A stretch of 64,000 nucleotides of DNA from an uncultured Clostridia bacterium (GCA_947628135.1 CANQYT010000002.1:1-64000), one strand, 5' to 3'. Positions 25,087-33,691 are shown, counted from the first letter of the stretch. The notes: generated by a model not told the origin, from the letters alone. Made by a program: numbers and translations.

Positions 25087-25500
25087 ATGACGGATTACAA
25101 AGCATTGGTAAGAGAAGCGTACGAAGCGCAAAAGCGCGCCTACTGTCCCTATTCCCATTGGGCTGTCGGAGCGGCGTTGCTTACGAAAGATGGCAAGATC
25201 TACCGCGGTTGCAACGTGGAAAACAACACGTTTACCCCGTCGGTATGCGCCGAGCGAGTGGCTATCTTCAAAGCCGTCAGCGAGGGCGTTCGCGATTTCG
25301 CAGCGATAGCCATTGTCGGCAACGACGTAAACACGCCTATCGGCAAGGGCGATATATGTCCGCCCTGCGGCGTTTGCAGGCAGGTTATGTCGGAGTTTTG
25401 TCCGTCCGACTTCGAAATAGTCCTCGGCAAAAATTACGATGAATACGAAGTGTACACCTTGGCGGAACTTATGCCGAAGGTCAGCTTGCCGTTGAAGTGA
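25087..25500 (+). CDS. cdd: Cytidine deaminase
   Basis: This 137-residue homotetrameric zinc enzyme deaminates cytidine and deoxycytidine to uridine and deoxyuridine in pyrimidine salvage. The zinc and catalytic motifs are intact: the CAE box in SVCAERVA near residues 54-61 and PPCGVCRQ near 90-97. The substrate segment YCPYSHWAVGAAL is also present. AAAGGAG precedes the ATG. Length is normal for the short T-CDA class. It is monocistronic. Confidence 0.95.
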   Translation: MTDYKALVREAYEAQKRAYCPYSHWAVGAALLTKDGKIYRGCNVENNTFTPSVCAERVAIFKAVSEGVRDFAAIAIVGNDVNTPIGKGDICPPCGVCRQVMSEFCPSDFEIVLGKNYDEYEVYTLAELMPKVSLPLK

Positions 25501-25887
25501 GTATTTCGCCGCGCCGCTCGGGGCGCTTGCGTGTTGCCGCGGCGTTGGACGTTTGCGGGGTGAACTTCGCGCCGAACGTCGGGCGCACTTTATGCGTTTG
25601 TTCGCGGTAAAGACGTTTCGGGCGGGTTTGAACGTACAACCGCCTTTTGCCTCTCGGGACGCTTTTCGACGGGCGTGTATGCCCTTTGTCGGCTGAACTT
25701 GCGGCAGGCGTTGCCTGTTGTTTACTATTTTCCTTGCGCCGAACGTTTTTCGGCGCGCGTAGTGCGGCACGTGCGCAAAAGGGGCGTTTTGCCGTGGCGC
25801 TGTGTTTGATTTTTGTATGTTGACGGGTTTTTGTCGGCAATTTTTCTTTTTCCAACAAAAAAACATTTCACAATCGGCGTAAATTCA
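25501..25887. other. Gene-free region with hairpins
   Basis: No coding sequence is supported. The minus-strand track ORFs here are arginine/lysine-rich nonsense. A clear hairpin GCGCCGAA/TTCGGCGC lies near 25737-25757, and the sequence contains several repeated motifs of the GCCGAACGT type. No terminator-like T-run directly follows cdd. Confidence 0.45.
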
Positions 25888-25916
25888 TTGACAAATCGGG
25901 CGCGCTATGGTATCAT
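25888..25916 (+). promoter_or_regulatory. SigA promoter of the rpmG-secE-nusG-rpl operon
   Basis: TTGACA and TATCAT are separated by 17 bp, about 76 bp upstream of rpmG. Confidence 0.75.
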
Positions 25917-25919
25917 AGT

Positions 25920-25949
25920 CTTGCACTTCTGTAAGGGGTGTAATTTTTT
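25920..25949 (+). promoter_or_regulatory. Terminator-like hairpin at the 5' end of the rpmG transcript
   Basis: TTGCACTTC pairs (with G-T pairs) with GGGGTGTAA around TGTAA and is followed by TTTTTTG. It begins almost at the predicted transcription start and could stabilise or attenuate the transcript. The role is speculative. Confidence 0.4.
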
Positions 25950-25992
25950 GCGTGCGCAATTTTCTGCTTTGCGACACGTATGGGAGAAAACT

Positions 25993-26160
25993 ATGGCAGC
26001 GAAGAAAGGTAACAGAGTCAAGGTTGTCCTTGCTTGCACCGAGTGCAAGCAACGTAATTACGACACGTTCAAAAACAGCAAAAATACAACCGACAGGCTC
26101 GAACGCACCAAGTATTGCAGATTCTGCAAAAAGCACACTGTACACAGAGAAGCGAAGTAA
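25993..26160 (+). CDS. rpmG: 50S ribosomal protein L33
   Basis: This 55-residue large-subunit protein is of the zinc-binding (C+) type, with CTEC near residues 15-18 and CRFC near 43-46. The ATG at 25993 follows GGGAGA. The track ORF extends 60 codons too far upstream, through the promoter. L33-SecE-NusG-L11-L1 order is the standard Firmicutes arrangement. Confidence 0.95.
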   Translation: MAAKKGNRVKVVLACTECKQRNYDTFKNSKNTTDRLERTKYCRFCKKHTVHREAK

Positions 26161-26172
26161 GGAGATAGTCGT

Positions 26173-26412
26173 ATGGCGGTTGCACAACAAAAAGCAAAAA
26201 AACCCAACGTGTTCAAGCGTCTCGGCTCTTTCTTCGTGAAGAGTTGGTCGGAACTCAAAAAGGTAACTTGGCCCACGTTCAGGACCGTACTCAAAAACTT
26301 GGGTATCGTCTTGTTGGTGGTGCTGTTCTTTGCGGTTATCATTTTCGGTGTGGATACGCTGTTTGCGTATTTGCTCATAGGATTGCCTACGGGCACTGGA
26401 TTAACTTTGTAA
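26173..26412 (+). CDS. secE: Preprotein translocase subunit SecE
   Basis: This 79-residue single-span subunit clamps SecY in the Sec translocon. The amphipathic helix SWSELKKVTWPTFRTVLKN is followed by one transmembrane helix (LGIVLLVVLFFAVIIFGVDTLF). It sits 12 bp after rpmG and 4 bp before nusG, in conserved order. Confidence 0.95.
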   Translation: MAVAQQKAKKPNVFKRLGSFFVKSWSELKKVTWPTFRTVLKNLGIVLLVVLFFAVIIFGVDTLFAYLLIGLPTGTGLTL

Positions 26413-26416
26413 GGCA

Positions 26417-26965
26417 ATGGCAAACGAAGCAAAGTGGTACATTCTGCACACCTATTCCGGCTATGAAAGTCTGGTAAAGAAGTCTATCGAGCAGATGGTG
26501 GAAAACGGCAATCTGCAAGAGGTAATTCTTGACACCAAGATTCCCACCGAAACGCTCATCGAGGACCGCAACGGCAAGATGAAAGCCTACGAAGCCAAGG
26601 TAATGCCCGGCTACGTGTTCATCAAGTTGGTGTATTCGTCGCAGTTGTGGTTTATGCTTACCAACACTCGCGGCGTAACGGGCTTCGTCGGACCTAACGG
26701 CAAAGCGTGGCCGCTTACGGATGACGAAGTGAAGCGTCTGCGTCTGGAAGAACCCGTGGCGGATCTGACTCTGGCGGTGGGCGACAGCGTCAACGTTGTT
26801 GCAGGTCCGTTTGAGGGGCTTATCGGCGTGATAAAGAGCATCGACACCGTCCATCAAAAGGTGCAAGTCGCGCTCAATATGTTCGGACGCGAAACTTCGG
26901 TCGATATGGACTTCATTCAATTGGAAAAAATATCCAACCCCACTACGGTGGTGGACGAGGATTAG
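26417..26965 (+). CDS. nusG: Transcription termination/antitermination protein NusG
   Basis: This 182-residue protein has an N-terminal NGN domain (KWYILHTYSGYE through MPGYVFIKL) that binds the RNA polymerase clamp, and a C-terminal KOW domain (GDSVNVVAGPFEGLIGVIKS) that contacts ribosome or Rho. It affects RNA polymerase pausing and coupling. Its start lies four bases after secE. Length is typical. Confidence 0.95.
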   Translation: MANEAKWYILHTYSGYESLVKKSIEQMVENGNLQEVILDTKIPTETLIEDRNGKMKAYEAKVMPGYVFIKLVYSSQLWFMLTNTRGVTGFVGPNGKAWPLTDDEVKRLRLEEPVADLTLAVGDSVNVVAGPFEGLIGVIKSIDTVHQKVQVALNMFGRETSVDMDFIQLEKISNPTTVVDED

Positions 26966-26972
26966 TTTTTTT

Positions 26973-27045
26973 CGCTCGCACGGCGTAACAGTGCGTATGG
27001 GAGAAGCGGCAAATCTCATTTAAGGTCGCTTCGCTTAACCACGAA
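26973..27045 (+). promoter_or_regulatory. Conserved L11 operon leader
   Basis: The nusG-rplK spacer contains CTCGCACGGCGTAACAGTGCGTATGGGAG. The GCAC/GTGC hairpin followed by a GTGCGTRTGGGAG-type sequence is the leader widely conserved before rplK in Firmicutes and probably takes part in ribosomal-protein autoregulation. A second stem, GGTCGCTTCGC, follows. Confidence 0.5.
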
Positions 27046-27060
27046 CAGGAGGAAATCACA

Positions 27061-27486
27061 ATGGCAAAGAAAGTAACGGCAGTTGTAAAACTGCAACTTC
27101 CCGCCGGTAAAGCAACGCCTGCTCCCCCGGTAGGCTCGGCGCTTGGTCCTCACGGAATCAACATTCCCGGTTTCACCAAGGACTTCAACGCAAAGACGGC
27201 GGACAAAGCGGGACTCATCATTCCCGTTATCGTAACTATCTATCAGGACCACAGTTTCACGTTTGTTTTGAAGACGCCCCCCGCGCCCGTACTCATCAAG
27301 AAAGCGTGCGGTATCGAAAGCGGCAGCGCGACCCCCAACAAAACGAAAGTGGCAAAGATCACCAAGGCGCAGATCGAAGAGATCGCAAAACTCAAAATGG
27401 TAGATCTGAACGCGGCGACTCTGGAAGCGGCGTGTTCTATGATTGAAGGCACGGCGCGTTCTATGGGCGTGACCGTTGCGGACTGA
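27061..27486 (+). CDS. rplK: 50S ribosomal protein L11
   Basis: This 141-residue protein of the GTPase-associated centre binds 23S rRNA helices 43/44. The N-terminal domain reads [20 protein letters not shown], with the conserved linker and PP motif, and the C-terminal RNA-binding domain ends [17 protein letters not shown] precedes the ATG. Length is exactly typical. Confidence 0.97.
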   Translation: MAKKVTAVVKLQLPAGKATPAPPVGSALGPHGINIPGFTKDFNAKTADKAGLIIPVIVTIYQDHSFTFVLKTPPAPVLIKKACGIESGSATPNKTKVAKITKAQIEEIAKLKMVDLNAATLEAACSMIEGTARSMGVTVAD

Positions 27487-27497
27487 GGAGGCGCGCT

Positions 27498-28175
27498 ATG
27501 GGAAAGAAATATATCGACGCATTGAAGCAAATCGACCGCACAAAGCAGTACGATCTTAACGAGGCGATAGACCTCGCCGTAAAGGTCGCTCCCGCAAAGT
27601 TCGACGAAACTCTCGAATTGCACGTCAAATTGGGCGTTGACCCCCGTCACGCAGACCAACAAGTCCGCGGCGTGGTGGTGCTTCCCAACGGAACAGGCAA
27701 AACGGTGCGCGTTCTGGTCATCGCAAAGGGCGCAAAGGCGGACGAAGCGACGGCTGCCGGCGCAGATTTCGTAGGCGCGGAAGAGTACATCGAAAAGATT
27801 CAAAAGGAAAATTGGTTCGGTTTCGACGTGATGATCACAACTCCCGATATGATGGGTCTTGTGGGACGTATGGGTAGAGTTCTCGGTCCTAAGGGATTGA
27901 TGCCCAACCCCAAGAGCGGAACAGTCACGATGGACGTTGCAAAGGCTATCGCCGACGTCAAAGCAGGTAAGGTAGAGTACCGCGTGGACAAACAGTCTAT
28001 CTGCCACGTCATCTTCGGCAAGAAGTCCTTCGGTACGGAAAAACTCGTGGAAAACGCAACCACCGTTATGGACGCAATCATCAGGGCAAAGCCCGCGGCA
28101 GCCAAGGGTACTTATCTCAAATCCGTTGCGGTAGCAACGACTATGGGACCCGGCATCAAGGTCAGCTACAAGTAA
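27498..28175 (+). CDS. rplA: 50S ribosomal protein L1
   Basis: This 225-residue protein forms the mobile L1 stalk and usually represses its own operon. It carries the signatures [11 protein letters not shown] and [15 protein letters not shown]. It begins 11 bp after rplK and is followed by the L10 leader. Confidence 0.97.
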   Translation: MGKKYIDALKQIDRTKQYDLNEAIDLAVKVAPAKFDETLELHVKLGVDPRHADQQVRGVVVLPNGTGKTVRVLVIAKGAKADEATAAGADFVGAEEYIEKIQKENWFGFDVMITTPDMMGLVGRMGRVLGPKGLMPNPKSGTVTMDVAKAIADVKAGKVEYRVDKQSICHVIFGKKSFGTEKLVENATTVMDAIIRAKPAAAKGTYLKSVAVATTMGPGIKVSYK

Positions 28176-28204
28176 GCCGACGTCAACAACAAATATAAAC
28201 CCCA

Positions 28205-28278
28205 CCGTTCCCAAGACAGCAAGTAACAGTAAATCTTGCCGAGGTACACGAAAGGTTACACAGTCAACAACGACTCCT
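28205..28278 (+). promoter_or_regulatory. Ribosomal protein L10 leader
   Basis: The sequence CCCAAGACAGCAAGTAACAG...CTTGCCGAGGT matches the conserved L10 leader kink-turn region (AAGACAGCAGG...CCTGCCGAGG in other Firmicutes). The L10-(L12)4 complex binds here to regulate rplJL. It is followed by the terminator hairpin annotated separately. Confidence 0.85.
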
Positions 28279-28310
28279 ACCCTTGTACCTACGCGGTGCA
28301 AGGGTTTTGT
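28279..28310 (+). terminator. L10-leader attenuator terminator
   Basis: ACCCTTGTACC pairs with GGTGCAAGGGT around TACGC, followed by TTTGTATT. It sits between the L10 leader and the rplJ ribosome binding site, as in other bacteria. Confidence 0.75.
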
Positions 28311-28366
28311 ATTCCCCATCAAAACGTCGATATGGGGCAACAAAAAATTCAAACAGGAGGAAAACA

Positions 28367-28888
28367 ATGGATCACGAACGTCATCACGGTCATCTCAGTC
28401 CTTCGCAGCAAGCCAAGCACGAGAAAGTAGATGAGATCAGGCACATCATCGAAAACAGCCACTCATTCGTCATCATCGACTACAAAGGCTTGACGGTTGC
28501 TCAGGATACGGAATTCCGTTCCGAATTTCGCAAAAACGGCGTTGAGTACAAGGTTCTCAAAAACACTCTCGTACGCAAAGCGCTGAACGAACTCGGCTAC
28601 ACGGAGTTTGACGAAGCTCTCAACGGACCAAGCGCATTTGCATTCGGTACGCAAGACGCGATAGCGCCCACAAAGGTCGCTTTCGAAGGCGTAAAGAAAT
28701 ACAACAAAATGCAAGTTAAGTGCGGTATGTTCGACAAGAAATTTGCCGACGCAGCCACTTGCGAAGCGATGTCCAAAGTTCCCGGCAGAGAAACGTTGCT
28801 TGCAATGTTGGTATCTGTTCTGTCCGCTCCTATGCGCGGACTTGCGGTTGCTATCAACGCCGTTGCCGAAAAGAAGGCAAATGAGTAA
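28367..28888 (+). CDS. rplJ: 50S ribosomal protein L10
   Basis: This 173-residue base of the L12 stalk contains IIENSHSFVIIDYKGLTV and VLKNTLVRKAL. The C-terminal helix binds L12 dimers. The ATG at 28367 is preferred because AGGAGG precedes it; the track start runs through the attenuator. The histidine-rich start (MDHERHHGHLS) is an unusual N-terminal extension. Confidence 0.95.
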   Translation: MDHERHHGHLSPSQQAKHEKVDEIRHIIENSHSFVIIDYKGLTVAQDTEFRSEFRKNGVEYKVLKNTLVRKALNELGYTEFDEALNGPSAFAFGTQDAIAPTKVAFEGVKKYNKMQVKCGMFDKKFADAATCEAMSKVPGRETLLAMLVSVLSAPMRGLAVAINAVAEKKANE

Positions 28889-28979
28889 TTTTACTCACGG
28901 CGCGGCAGGACCGCGTCAAGGTAGGCTTTCACCTCACGAAAGCGCACATCTAATCTAAAATTATCAAGGAGAAACAACA

Positions 28980-29354
28980 ATGGATACAAAAAAGTTTATT
29001 GAAGAGATAAGCAATCTCTCCGTATTGGAACTCAACGAACTCGTTCACGCTATCGAAGAGGCGTTCGGCGTAAGCGCAGCCGCTCCCGTAGCGGTGGCAG
29101 GCGGTGCAACTGCGTCCGCAACTCCCGCTGTGGAAGAAAAGACGGAATTCGACGTCGTTTTGAAGGGCATCGGCTCTGCAAACAAGATCGCCGTCATCAA
29201 GATCGTTCGCGAACTGACCGGTCTCGGACTTGTCGAAGCGAAGAACGCCGTGGAAGGCGCTCCCACAACGCTGAAAGAAGCGCAACCCAAGGACGCCGCC
29301 GAAGCCATCGTCAAGCAATTGACGGAAATCGGTGCGGAAGCCGAGTTGAAGTAA
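28980..29354 (+). CDS. rplL: 50S ribosomal protein L7/L12
   Basis: This 124-residue stalk protein recruits translational GTPases. It has an N-terminal dimerisation helix pair ([18 protein letters not shown]), an Ala/Val-rich hinge, and the C-terminal factor-binding domain with [28 protein letters not shown] precedes the ATG. rpoB normally follows but does not here. Confidence 0.97.
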   Translation: MDTKKFIEEISNLSVLELNELVHAIEEAFGVSAAAPVAVAGGATASATPAVEEKTEFDVVLKGIGSANKIAVIKIVRELTGLGLVEAKNAVEGAPTTLKEAQPKDAAEAIVKQLTEIGAEAELK

Positions 29355-29361
29355 TCGAAAG

Positions 29362-29449
29362 TAGGCTCTATGTCAAATGTCGGGGTAAATATTTTATAAA
29401 CAGTGGTGATTATTTATGCGCCCCAACATTTGCCATCAAGCCTACCGAC
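29362..29449. mobile_element. ISL3-like MITE / long inverted repeat
   Basis: An 88-bp near-palindrome runs from GTAGGCTCTATGTC to AAGCCTAC. Its arms contain CAAATGTCGGGG and CCCCAACATTTG. The tip GGCTCTATGTCAAATGT resembles the terminal repeats of ISL3-family insertion sequences. There is no transposase between the arms, so this looks like a miniature derivative. No clear 8-bp target duplication is visible. It could equally be a structured RNA. Confidence 0.45.
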
Positions 29450-29462
29450 CACACGTGCGGCG

Positions 29463-29501
29463 GTCGATTGCTTGCTACTGCGTAACGCTTGCGCAATCGA
29501 C
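29463..29501. repeat. Hairpin (inverted repeat)
   Basis: GTCGATTGC and GCAATCGAC form a perfect 9-bp stem with a 21-nt loop, between the MITE-like repeat and the terminator. Confidence 0.6.
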
Positions 29502-29520
29502 GGTAAAATAGACAACATAT

Positions 29521-29562
29521 ATGAAACCGACTCTCCCGTCTGAGGTCGGTTTCATTTTATAT
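29521..29562 (+). terminator. Terminator of the ribosomal protein operon
   Basis: ATGAAACCGAC pairs perfectly with GTCGGTTTCAT around a 13-nt loop and is followed by TTTATAT. It is the first good terminator after rplL. Confidence 0.7.
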
Positions 29563-30103
29563 AATAAGCAACATTATCCTGTGCGCTACCGCGCCGCCGC
29601 AGTCGGACTTGGGAGTTGCGCAGGAGACCTGCGCGGTCGGATAGACCTTTCGCCGGGGTCTCCCCTACCCCCGGCATCCCCGGGGAGGACGCAAAGATTC
29701 GGTACACGCCCGAACTTTGCGGGGGTTTGGTTAAAACTTAGCGAATTTGTTTCTTTACCGACTTGTTTGCACTCTAATATTTATTATAGAACAGAAAAGT
29801 ATCAAACGAGTTTTTGCTCAATCAAACAAGAAAGAGGTTTGCCTGTTTACGGCAAGCCTCTTTTGTGTTGCGGCAGACCGTGTTGCTGTTTTTGTTGCGG
29901 TAGATTTGCGAGCAATTTTTGCTCAATGAAAAGCAGAGTATTTGTTGCGAGTGCGCCGCCTTTTTTGCGCGCCGTTTTACGCCGCGGGAAATTTTTCATT
30001 GCGTAAGCGTTGCGAGATAAATGTGAAAAAACAGTGCGATCCGACAAAAACGTCGAACCGCCTTGTGTTGGGGCAAAGTAAGAGAATTATTTATCCGCGT
30101 ATT
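29563..30103. other. Gene-free region with G+C-rich hairpins
   Basis: No gene is supported. At about 29615-29735 lies a compact G+C-rich cluster: GCGCAGG/CCTGCGC, CTCCCC/GGGGAG, and CGCAAAG(A)TTCGG/CCGAACTTTGCG, spaced closely enough to form one folded RNA. Further on, AAGAGGTTTGCC/GGCAAGCCTCTT (29832-29862) is terminator-like. The track ORF 29521-30006 across this region has no ribosome binding site and a composition unlike neighbouring genes, so I reject it. Confidence 0.45.
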
Positions 30104-30787
30104 TTACTGATTGGGGTATTTGATGATGTTTCTCAACGCCCGTTCGTCCGCCTCGGGCAAAAGGGCGTGCAGATGTTGTACTATACGCTCAAAACTTTCG
30201 GCGGGGTCGCGCTTGTATGCGGCGGTGACGGCTTCGTAACCGAAACGGCGTTCGGGAGTGGAGTATTTCGCAACTCCCCAACCGTAGGTTTTGCCGTGCT
30301 TGTCCGTCAAATAAACAAAGTCGCTTGTGTCCACGTAAGTTTGCATCTGCAAGCGCGTAATCACCGTTTCGAAACCCGTGTTTCCGCCCTTGCGGTAGTT
30401 GCAGTTTGCTTTGAGCGTTTTGGAAAGCACCGCGCCCTCCTTTGAAATTGCGGTGAAAACTTCGCAATCTTTGTGCGGAGCGATACCTTCGTCCATACGG
30501 CTGTCGAAATCGTACCCGTCGCGGCGGTAGTTGGCGAAGTCGGCGAACCATTCGCGGCTGACGAAACCCGCCTTGTTGCGGAAAAACTTTCCGTAGAGAC
30601 AGCCGCTGCGTATCACAGGACCTTTCCATTCCCACGGACCGTCCGCCGTGTCGGAAAACCACAACTCGGACGGGCAGTTTTCTTCTATCGAAAAACCGTC
30701 TATTTCATTTGCGAAAAAGGGCAGAAAACCCATTTCGTTTACCGCTTGTGCAATAGCCTCGGGGCTGTCAAACGTGTATTTTTTCAT
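30104..30787 (-). CDS. AlkZ-related protein (winged-helix, DNA glycosylase-like)
   Basis: This 227-residue protein resembles the Clostridia AlkZ-related family, with MGFLPFFANEIDGFSIEE, LWFSDTADGPWEWK, FFRNKAGFVSREWFADFANYRRDGYDFD, and a C-terminal YGWGVAKYSTPE. AlkZ itself is a winged-helix DNA glycosylase that unhooks bulky or crosslinked lesions. These shorter relatives lack the classic QxQ catalytic motif and are of unproven activity. It is the last gene of the minus-strand rplI operon, with a 66-bp gap before it. Confidence 0.7.
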   Translation of the reverse strand: MKKYTFDSPEAIAQAVNEMGFLPFFANEIDGFSIEENCPSELWFSDTADGPWEWKGPVIRSGCLYGKFFRNKAGFVSREWFADFANYRRDGYDFDSRMDEGIAPHKDCEVFTAISKEGAVLSKTLKANCNYRKGGNTGFETVITRLQMQTYVDTSDFVYLTDKHGKTYGWGVAKYSTPERRFGYEAVTAAYKRDPAESFERIVQHLHALLPEADERALRNIIKYPNQ

Positions 30788-30853
30788 ATATCTTTCGGTA
30801 GTTTGAGGAAAGCCGCAAAGCGTAAAACGTTTGGACTTTCGGCGTTGCGGAGA

Positions 30854-31339
30854 TTATTTCCCGTTGGAATAAACAACGTCCGTCACTTCGCCTACGTACA
30901 TAGTGTGGGGCGCTTCGCTTTGATAGTAGCGTTCCGCCGCAAATTGCGGAATGGCGTCAATATCCATATCCTGTCGGTAGATCTTGCGGCAAACGAGCGT
31001 TACGTACGCTTGTTCGAACGTCACTCCGTTTTGCAGAAAGCGCGGCGAAAGCCCGCTTTCTTTCACTTTGTCGCAATCTCTGCCCGATTTAGTACCCAGC
31101 AGTCCCAACGCTTTTTTGTATTTTTCGTCGTAAAAACTTACTGTAAAGTACTCGTTGCTTTCCAAAAATTCGTGCGTGTAGCGGCAAGGTTTGACGTATA
31201 CCGTAGCAACGGGTTTGCTCCACAGCGTGCCTACGCCTCCCCAGCCGATGGTCATCGTGTTGAAGCGTTTTTCGTCGCCTGCCGTCACCAACGCCCAATC
31301 CTTGTTGAAAATTTGCAGCATATTTTCATCTAATTTCAT
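30854..31339 (-). CDS. Flavin reductase-like, FMN-binding protein
   Basis: This 161-residue split-barrel flavin reductase-like protein has the FMN-contact segment FNTMTIGWGGVGTLWSKPVATVYVKP and NEYFTVSFYDEKYKKALGLLGTKSGRD, both standard. Such proteins reduce free flavin or an unknown substrate with NAD(P)H. GAGGTGAAAT precedes the ATG, 8 bp after the DUF819 gene stop. The length is typical for the Clostridia group. Confidence 0.85.
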   Translation of the reverse strand: MKLDENMLQIFNKDWALVTAGDEKRFNTMTIGWGGVGTLWSKPVATVYVKPCRYTHEFLESNEYFTVSFYDEKYKKALGLLGTKSGRDCDKVKESGLSPRFLQNGVTFEQAYVTLVCRKIYRQDMDIDAIPQFAAERYYQSEAPHTMYVGEVTDVVYSNGK

Positions 31340-31347
31340 ATTTCACC

Positions 31348-32577
31348 TCAAATTACGATCATACCGAGCAGTGCGCCCAATCCCCAACCCAACAAAGTGC
31401 CTATCGCCAGCCCGAACGTGCCGCAAATTACACCGGGTACTATCAGGTCGCGATCGCCGAAAGCGTTTGCTACCGGCGCGATAAAGGGCGGACCGTAAAT
31501 TCCCGCCACGCTTGTAATGAGTGCAGTACCTGCGTCTATGCGGAAAATTTTGCACAACATTAGGTGCAACAGTATCACTGCCATCTGCGAGCACGCAAAG
31601 AACGCCAACGTGGGCAGTATCGCGCGCACAAGTTGAGTAATATCAATGCTCATCGACAGTCCCAATGAAAAGATCAACACAAGATATTGACCTATTTGAT
31701 ACGACCCTTTTACGTTACGCACAGGTTTGAAAAGACTCAACACAATGCCGAGTATCGATACGGTCAAAATTATGTACAAACTGCCTTGCATATTGCCGTT
31801 GATGAGAATTTCCAAACAAACGCCCAAGCCGAGACACAGTACGGCAAGCACGATTACCAACGTCAATCTGACAATGGACTTTCTATCGCGCGGAATAGAC
31901 GCAAAGTTGTATTCTTCGGCGACATTACCGCATTGTGTGTATGCGCCGTCCTGTTGTTCGAGGGCGGGCTTTCTGTCGCCTTTGTCGGGTTTGTCACCCA
32001 AAAAACGTTTGTATATTGGTTTGATAACGGTCAGTATCAACAAAAAGTATATACCGCCCACAAAAAAGTCGGATATTTGCGCTGCCGCGATCACATCGGA
32101 TGAGGCATTGCCCAACAACGCTTTGGCAATGGCTATCATATTCGGCGTTCCGCCCGTGTACAGTCCCGTTGTCATACCGGACAACACGTTTGCGTTGGCA
32201 AGTCCCGCCGCACTTGCCGCAAAATACGACGCGACGGATACCGCCATTGCCGAAACTATTACCAAGACAAAGGATATTACGGTGTTTTTTGCCAGATAGC
32301 GCACACTGCCGATATCGAATGTAAACAAGATCAAGGGGATCGCTATCGCCACAAAAACGCTGCTCAACGTTTCCGTCAGCCCCCTGTCGTAGGGAATGGG
32401 TATCACCGAAACGATTATTCCCAACGCATAGCACAGCGCGATAGCTCCGATAAATCCCAAAAATTTAACTTTTTTTACCAACCAAAGGATAAACGCCGGC
32501 ATCGTCAGCATAAAAATCACTGCCAAAACGGTACATATCGTTTGCCATAGAGAACTTGCCGCTAATAATAAAATCAT
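31348..32577 (-). CDS. DUF819 family membrane protein
   Basis: This 409-residue integral membrane protein with about ten helices belongs to the DUF819 (YjcL-like) family. It has a typical glycine-rich repeat pair, MTTGLYTGGTPNMIAIAKAL in the first half and AGIYGPPFIAPVANAF in the second, suggesting an inverted-repeat transporter fold. A charged cytoplasmic loop near residues 195-235 separates the halves. The substrate is unknown. It starts one base after the stop of the GNAT-like gene. Confidence 0.85.
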   Translation of the reverse strand: MILLLAASSLWQTICTVLAVIFMLTMPAFILWLVKKVKFLGFIGAIALCYALGIIVSVIPIPYDRGLTETLSSVFVAIAIPLILFTFDIGSVRYLAKNTVISFVLVIVSAMAVSVASYFAASAAGLANANVLSGMTTGLYTGGTPNMIAIAKALLGNASSDVIAAAQISDFFVGGIYFLLILTVIKPIYKRFLGDKPDKGDRKPALEQQDGAYTQCGNVAEEYNFASIPRDRKSIVRLTLVIVLAVLCLGLGVCLEILINGNMQGSLYIILTVSILGIVLSLFKPVRNVKGSYQIGQYLVLIFSLGLSMSIDITQLVRAILPTLAFFACSQMAVILLHLMLCKIFRIDAGTALITSVAGIYGPPFIAPVANAFGDRDLIVPGVICGTFGLAIGTLLGWGLGALLGMIVI

Positions 32578-32578
32578 A

Positions 32579-33679
32579 TCAAATTTCCTTGTAATACAGC
32601 CGATATCTGCGAGCCAACGTGCCTCCGACGCTTTGTACGACGTTGTTGCTCGGGGCGTTGTTCTCCATAATCGTGCCCGCTTCCAACCGAGTAATTCCGT
32701 TGGCTTGAATTGCGTCCCACAATTTGCAGTACATAGACATCAACATACCCGTATTTTGATATTTCGGCACTACATACTGCAACATTGCGCGCAAACCGTG
32801 AATTTTTTTGCGGTTTCGCAAAAATATATGCAAGCCACGCAGATCCAAACGTCCGTGCATTTTCGCAAACAATTCAAAGTAATCGGGCAGAGCCATCAAT
32901 ATTCCGAGAGGCATATTGTTGCTGTTGTCGCGGGCTATCAGAATATAGTCTTTGTTCAGGTATCTTTTCCAGTCCTTGACAATGGCGTTGAGCGCGTCCA
33001 AGGAGGGCGCGTCTTGGTAGATGATTTCGTTGGTGGCAATTTGCATTACGCTGTGGAAGTCATCTATGTCGCGGTCGATGTGTTTCCAATCAACGGTATC
33101 TATTCGGTAGTTGTGTCTTTTACGCGAAAATTCGTCTACACGCTTTGCGCGTTGATACTCGTTGTTTTGCAAATCGATTTTGTACTGCAATGCGTCCGTT
33201 TGTTTTTTCAGACCGAAGTTGGTAAACAAATCGTCGTAGTAGGGCTTGTTGTAGGATGTAAACACAAGCGGCGGCGCGTCAAAACCCTCTACCAAAATGC
33301 CGCGACGGTTGTCGGGATCGTAGGGAAAATAACTGCCCGATATGCACTCCGCGCCCATTTGCCGCAATATTTCCACGGCGGCACTGAGCAATTCGTTGCA
33401 CACGTCGTAATCGTACACACACTCAAACATACTGAAAAATCCGCATTTATCTGTGTGCAGTTGTTTGTTTTTGTCTACGGTGAGTAAAATTCTTGCTTGT
33501 ACGACGTTCATGTCGGTATATAGCAGCCCAACGTAGTTTTTCTGCTTGAACAGCAATTTGTCCAGCGTCTTGGTCAAGTCCCTTTTCATATAGGGCACAT
33601 AGTTTTTGTCTGCCTCGTACAAAACGTCCGGAAAGTTTACAAATTCGCGCAGATTCCTTTTGTTTACCGTTTCTATCAT
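32579..33679 (-). CDS. GNAT-superfamily-like protein of unknown function
   Basis: This 366-residue protein looks like a double acyl-CoA N-acyltransferase fold. The N-terminal part (FVNFPDVLYEADKNYVPYM) matches the opening of a poorly known family of GNAT-like proteins that often carry YghO-type annotations. The C-terminal part holds YQNTGMLMSMYCKLWDAI and EAGTIMENNAPSNNVVQSVGG, typical of the acetyl-CoA site region. It sits 12 bp after rplI and 1 bp before the DUF819 gene. No substrate can be assigned. Confidence 0.65.
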   Translation of the reverse strand: MIETVNKRNLREFVNFPDVLYEADKNYVPYMKRDLTKTLDKLLFKQKNYVGLLYTDMNVVQARILLTVDKNKQLHTDKCGFFSMFECVYDYDVCNELLSAAVEILRQMGAECISGSYFPYDPDNRRGILVEGFDAPPLVFTSYNKPYYDDLFTNFGLKKQTDALQYKIDLQNNEYQRAKRVDEFSRKRHNYRIDTVDWKHIDRDIDDFHSVMQIATNEIIYQDAPSLDALNAIVKDWKRYLNKDYILIARDNSNNMPLGILMALPDYFELFAKMHGRLDLRGLHIFLRNRKKIHGLRAMLQYVVPKYQNTGMLMSMYCKLWDAIQANGITRLEAGTIMENNAPSNNVVQSVGGTLARRYRLYYKEI

Positions 33680-33691
33680 ACCAAACGCCTT

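Noticed and set aside
25045-25866. 273-aa minus-strand ORF opposite cdd and its downstream gap
   Set aside because: Arg/Lys-rich shadow of cdd with no motif or ribosome binding site.
29521-30006. 161-aa plus-strand ORF downstream of rplL
   Set aside because: It starts inside a terminator stem, crosses several hairpins, has no ribosome binding site and has an unnatural composition.
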